Assembly: GCA_023389315.1 (NCBI GenBank)
Contig: JAEWEQ010000036.1
Span: 1-26,909 of the forward strand
DNA length: 26,909 nt
Origin: Actinomycetes bacterium
GTDB lineage: Bacteria; Actinomycetota; Actinomycetes; Actinomycetales; Actinomycetaceae
Direction: 5' to 3'
The translations under genes and the position numbers were made by a program. The notes below the pieces were generated by a model, which saw only the letters and a program-made list of their open reading frames with translations, searched no databases and was not told the origin of the DNA. Shown piece by piece: positions 24,599-26,909 of this stretch. Each line of letters starts with the position of its first letter. The stretch's first letter is position 1.

Positions 24599-24657
24599 CC
24601 ACCGTGAGCTATTGTGCCAGTTTTACAGGCAAAGTTGGCCTATTAGCTCACGATGGG
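24599..24657 (-). repeat. 59-bp palindromic dispersed element, copy 3 (inverted)
   Basis: Read on the minus strand it begins CCCATCGTGAGCTAATAGGC and aligns without gaps to copy 1 at 47 of 59 positions. Differences cluster in the central loop, while arms keep pairing: CGTGAGCTA with TAGCTCACG is a perfect 9-bp stem, better than in copies 1 and 2. It lies upstream of the membrane-protein gene and downstream of groES. Confidence 0.8.
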
Positions 24658-24720
24658 TGAACAGGGGTGGGTTGAACAGGGGTGGGTTGAACAGGGTGGG
24701 GTGAACAGGGTGGGGTGAAC
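24658..24720 (+). repeat. 14-15-bp tandem repeat array
   Basis: Two 15-base units (TGAACAGGGGTGGGT) are followed by two 14-base units (TGAACAGGGTGGGG) and a degenerate fifth. The array begins at the base after palindromic element copy 3. It is non-coding. Confidence 0.9.
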
Positions 24721-24755
24721 AGCGTTGTGGGGATGTTCCTGGGGGGTGATAAGTA

Positions 24756-24792
24756 AACGCGGCAGGCTGGGTCAGTTCCAGCTTGCCGCGTT
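24756..24792 (-). terminator. Terminator of groES
   Basis: AACGCGGCA (24756-24764) pairs with TGCCGCGTT (24784-24792), and after one mismatch GCTGG/CCAGC adds five pairs. It is followed on the minus strand by TACTTATC. It starts 19 bases past the groES stop. Confidence 0.8.
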
Positions 24793-24810
24793 CACTTCAC
24801 GCTTGGGGCG

Positions 24811-25107
24811 TTACTTGGTCACAACCGCCAGCACGTCACGGGCGGACAGGATCAGGTATTCCTCACCCTGGTACTTAACCTCGGTGCCACCGTACTTGGA
24901 GTAGATGACGACGTCGCCTTCGGCTACGTCCATCGGCACGCGGTTACCCTTGTCGTCGATGCGGCCGGGGCCTACCGCCACTACGGTGCCTTCCTGCGGC
25001 TTTTCTTTGGCGGTGTCCGGAATGACCAGGCCAGAGGCAGTGGTCTGCTCGGCCTCAACCTGCTGGATCACAATGCGATCCTCGAGCGGCTTAATGGAGA
25101 TCGACAT
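24811..25107 (-). CDS. groES: Co-chaperonin GroES
   Basis: This is the 98-residue, 10-kDa lid of the GroEL folding chamber; seven copies form the ring. The start ATG 25107 gives the standard N-terminus MSISIKPLEDRIVIQQ, with AAGGGGAG ten bases upstream; the in-frame ATG at 25131 would add eight atypical residues. The mobile loop that binds GroEL (EQTTASGLVIPDTAKEKPQEG, about 20-40) and the GTVVAVGPGR and YSKYGGTEVKYQGEEYLIL segments are intact. A CIRCE operator lies upstream and a terminator follows directly. groEL is not adjacent, so it must be elsewhere, as in several other Actinobacteria. Confidence 0.98.
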   Translation of the reverse strand: MSISIKPLEDRIVIQQVEAEQTTASGLVIPDTAKEKPQEGTVVAVGPGRIDDKGNRVPMDVAEGDVVIYSKYGGTEVKYQGEEYLILSARDVLAVVTK

Positions 25108-25230
25108 CTGTCGCACACTCCCCTTCTTCATTGCTTGTGGCGCGGGGCGCCGGTTACCTGCCTCAGAGCCGCCGTCGCGGGGGTTCGGCCTGAGAAAACT
25201 GTCGATACGGCAGTCGCCGTGTCTGGTTAT

Positions 25231-25272
25231 AGATTAATGCCCCACTTAGCACTCTTGCAAGCTGAGTGCCAA
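25231..25272 (-). promoter_or_regulatory. CIRCE operator and promoter of groES
   Basis: TTAGCACTC (25246-25254), nine bases, then GAGTGCCAA (25264-25272) match the CIRCE element bound by the heat-shock repressor HrcA with one mismatch. On the minus strand TTGCAA (25255-25260) and TAATCT (25231-25236), 18 bases apart, can be the -35 and -10, so HrcA would sit on the -35. A distance of about 120 bases to the groES start implies a leader. Confidence 0.92.
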
Positions 25273-25357
25273 AGGTGGATTTACTACCGCCCCCACCACC
25301 CACCGCCCTCGCGCCACCGCCGGTAACATGGGCACTATCCCCATTCGAAAGGCCCCC

Positions 25358-26728
25358 ATGACCGTCGACCCGATAGCCGCCGTCCTCGCCCCACCTGCCT
25401 ACCAGCTACTGGAGCAACTCACCGGCCACGAGGACGCCGCCACCGTCCTCGCCGATGCTGACGTGGATGCCACCACCCGCGCGGCGTTGCTCACCCAGTT
25501 GGAACTGCGAGAACGCGGGGTGGAAAAATTCGGCAAGTGGGCCGCGCAGCTGCTTTTCACCCGCGACGGACTCGAACAAGCCACGCACCTGCAAATCGCT
25601 GCCTTGCACGCCCAGCGTTACCTGGATGCCGGGGTGAAAGTGGTCGCTGACCTGGGATGTGGGATCGGCGCGAACGCTTTCGCCCTGGCTGGCCTGGGCC
25701 TGCAGGTGCGCGCCTGGGACCGCGATTCGCAGGCGGTGGCGGCGGCGCTGGTTAACCTGCGGTTCTTCCCTGACTGCACCGTGCAGCTGGGGGACGTGAC
25801 TGACCTGTCGGTGCAGCAGATGGCCGAGGACGGGGTGGAAGCGATCTTCGCTGATCCTGCTCGGCGCACCGGTGCGAAGGGCGGCAACCGGCGGATCTTG
25901 GACCCGCACAAGTGGTCCCCCACCTTGGATCAGGTCCTGGGGTGGGGACAGACCCTGGCTGAGGGCGGAGTGGAGAGGCTGGGCGTGAAGGTCGCCCCAG
26001 GTTTGGATTATCGTTTCATTCCCTCCCACTACCGGGCGCAGTGGATTTCACGTGGCAGCGCGGTGGCCGATGCCTCACTGTGGTCCCCCGGCTTGGCGCC
26101 CGAAGGGCCGGGGCGCACCGCGGTGGCACTAAGCGCCGACGGCCCGCTGCGGCTTAGCTTCGACGGCGACCCGCAATCCCCCGCCGAGCGCGTTCCGGTG
26201 GGCAAGCTGGGCGAGTACCTGTGGGAGCCGGACGGGGCGGTAATCCGGGCCGGCACGCTGGCGCAGTTCGCCGCCAGCGCGGGCGCCGGCGGGTGCGTGT
26301 CGGAAAACATCGCCTACCTCACCGCCGACGCGCCGCCCGCCGGGCAGTGGGCGCGCGGGGCCGCTTGCTTCCGCGTGTTGGACGTGGTGCCGCTGAAGAC
26401 CAAGACATTGACGAGTGCGGTGCGCGAGTTCTGCGCTGAGCGTGCGGTCAGCTCGGTGGAAGTTAAGAAACGCGGGGCGCAGGTGGATCCGGGAGCGTTG
26501 CAAAAGCACTTGAATAAGGTGGTGCGCGCCAGCGGTGGCAAGGTCGCGAGCGCTGCGGCCAGCGGTCCGGCGGCCGGCGGCGCCGAGTCCGGGAAAACCG
26601 CGGGCCCTACGGCCAGCGGCGCTGCGACCACTGCTAGCCCCACCGCACCGGCCCCGCAGGTCCTCACCGTCGTCCTCACTCGGGTCGCCGGACGCCACCG
26701 CGCCATCTTATGCGAGCGCTGCCACTAA
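25358..26728 (+). CDS. Class I SAM-dependent methyltransferase with THUMP-like C-terminal domain
   Basis: This probable RNA methyltransferase has 456 residues. The Rossmann S-adenosylmethionine motif VADLGCGIGANAFALAG is at about 96-112, and the acidic second-strand motif RAWDRD follows. IFADPARR (164-170) occupies the position of the family's DPxR motif. The C-terminal part from about 275 contains the THUMP-like signature (VEVKKRGAQVDPGALQKHL and LTVVLTRVAGRHRAILCE). Between those two pieces residues 391-433 are an Ala/Gly/Ser/Thr-rich insertion. ATG at 25358 is preferred because GAAAGG stands just upstream; ATG at 25328 would add ten residues. It is divergent from groES. The substrate is unknown. 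Confidence 0.85.
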   Translation: MTVDPIAAVLAPPAYQLLEQLTGHEDAATVLADADVDATTRAALLTQLELRERGVEKFGKWAAQLLFTRDGLEQATHLQIAALHAQRYLDAGVKVVADLGCGIGANAFALAGLGLQVRAWDRDSQAVAAALVNLRFFPDCTVQLGDVTDLSVQQMAEDGVEAIFADPARRTGAKGGNRRILDPHKWSPTLDQVLGWGQTLAEGGVERLGVKVAPGLDYRFIPSHYRAQWISRGSAVADASLWSPGLAPEGPGRTAVALSADGPLRLSFDGDPQSPAERVPVGKLGEYLWEPDGAVIRAGTLAQFAASAGAGGCVSENIAYLTADAPPAGQWARGAACFRVLDVVPLKTKTLTSAVREFCAERAVSSVEVKKRGAQVDPGALQKHLNKVVRASGGKVASAAASGPAAGGAESGKTAGPTASGAATTASPTAPAPQVLTVVLTRVAGRHRAILCERCH

Positions 26729-26785
26729 CCGCGCCATCCGCGAACGCTGCCCCCGACCGCGCCACCCTGCGCGAACGCCAACCCC
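26698..26785 (+). repeat. Degenerate 28-31-bp repeat spanning the methyltransferase stop codon
   Basis: Three units begin CCGCGCCA at 26698, 26729 and 26757, and each continues with a GCGA-x-CGC block. The first encodes the last residues of the methyltransferase (RAILCERCH); the second starts at the base after the stop codon. This looks like a 3'-end duplication that has drifted. Confidence 0.6.
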
Positions 26786-26828
26786 GCCCACCGTCCTCGT
26801 TAATCAAACCTCCCGGCAGGCTCCAGAT

Positions 26829-26859
26829 AGTGGCCAGATCGCGCGGTTTGCGGGCCACT
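26829..26859. promoter_or_regulatory. Inverted repeat upstream of the next gene
   Basis: AGTGGCC (26829-26835) and GGCCACT (26853-26859) form a perfect 7-bp inverted repeat over 17 bases. It could end the methyltransferase transcript or act as an operator for the gene starting at 26907; TAGGCT right after it is a weak -10 candidate. There is no T run. Confidence 0.35.
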
Positions 26860-26906
26860 GCCATAGGCTAGAAGGACGTTGGGAGGGCTCGCGGAAAGGA
26901 ATAACC

Positions 26907-26909
26907 ATG
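26907..26909 (+). CDS. Start codon of a gene running out of the window
   Basis: The last three bases are ATG, preceded by GGAAAGGA with six bases of spacing, a strong ribosome site. Nothing of the protein can be seen. Confidence 0.6.

Noticed and set aside
25108..25131. groES start at ATG 25131
   Set aside because: It adds eight residues not found in GroES proteins; ATG 25107 gives the usual 98-residue length and N-terminus.

Overview
The window reads as chromosomal DNA from a high-GC Gram-positive bacterium (Actinobacteria, most like the host-associated Actinomycetaceae). A WhiB-family iron-sulfur protein, a stand-alone CIRCE-controlled groES, a fused two-domain ECF ATPase and GTG/TTG starts with purine-rich ribosome sites all point this way. 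No rRNA, tRNA, CRISPR array, transposase or prophage gene was seen. Genus cannot be fixed from this window.

Layout. 1-2146 (+): 3' part of an ECF vitamin/metal transporter operon (fused ATPase, EcfT). 2233-3751 (-): an EamA-type exporter and a small membrane-anchored unknown protein. 4168-11912 (-): a five-gene carbohydrate operon in the order GH38 alpha-mannosidase, clan GH-A beta-mannosidase-like enzyme, lipoprotein sugar-binding protein, two ABC permeases. A divergent LacI regulator follows (12468-13478, +), then a MerR/B12-domain-like regulator and a YihS-like mannose isomerase (13590-15925, -). whiB lies at 16286-16579 (+). 17163-23177 (+) is a second carbohydrate operon: LacI regulator, Tat-type lipoprotein binding protein, two permeases and a cytoplasmic sulfatase. 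23188-24546 (-) is a multi-pass membrane protein of unknown role, 24811-25107 (-) is groES, 25358-26728 (+) is a THUMP-like methyltransferase, and the last three bases are the start codon of another gene.

How the genes work together (inference). The first carbohydrate block looks like an import-then-digest system for mannose-rich host glycans: the binding protein and permeases import an oligosaccharide, GH38 removes alpha-mannose, the GH-A enzyme cuts the beta-mannosyl-GlcNAc core, and the isomerase turns mannose into fructose. The second block would import a sulfated sugar and remove sulfate inside the cell. Neither block carries its own ABC ATPase, so a shared MsmX-type ATPase elsewhere is expected.

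Most unusual non-coding content: a 59-bp imperfect-palindrome element in three copies, in both orientations, two of the three loci flanked by unrelated short tandem repeats; a 10-mer (ACCGTCCTCG) found ten times on the + strand and once on the - strand; Ala/Gly/Thr-rich repeat insertions in three unrelated enzymes; and a clear GC drop confined to the transporter half of the mannose operon.
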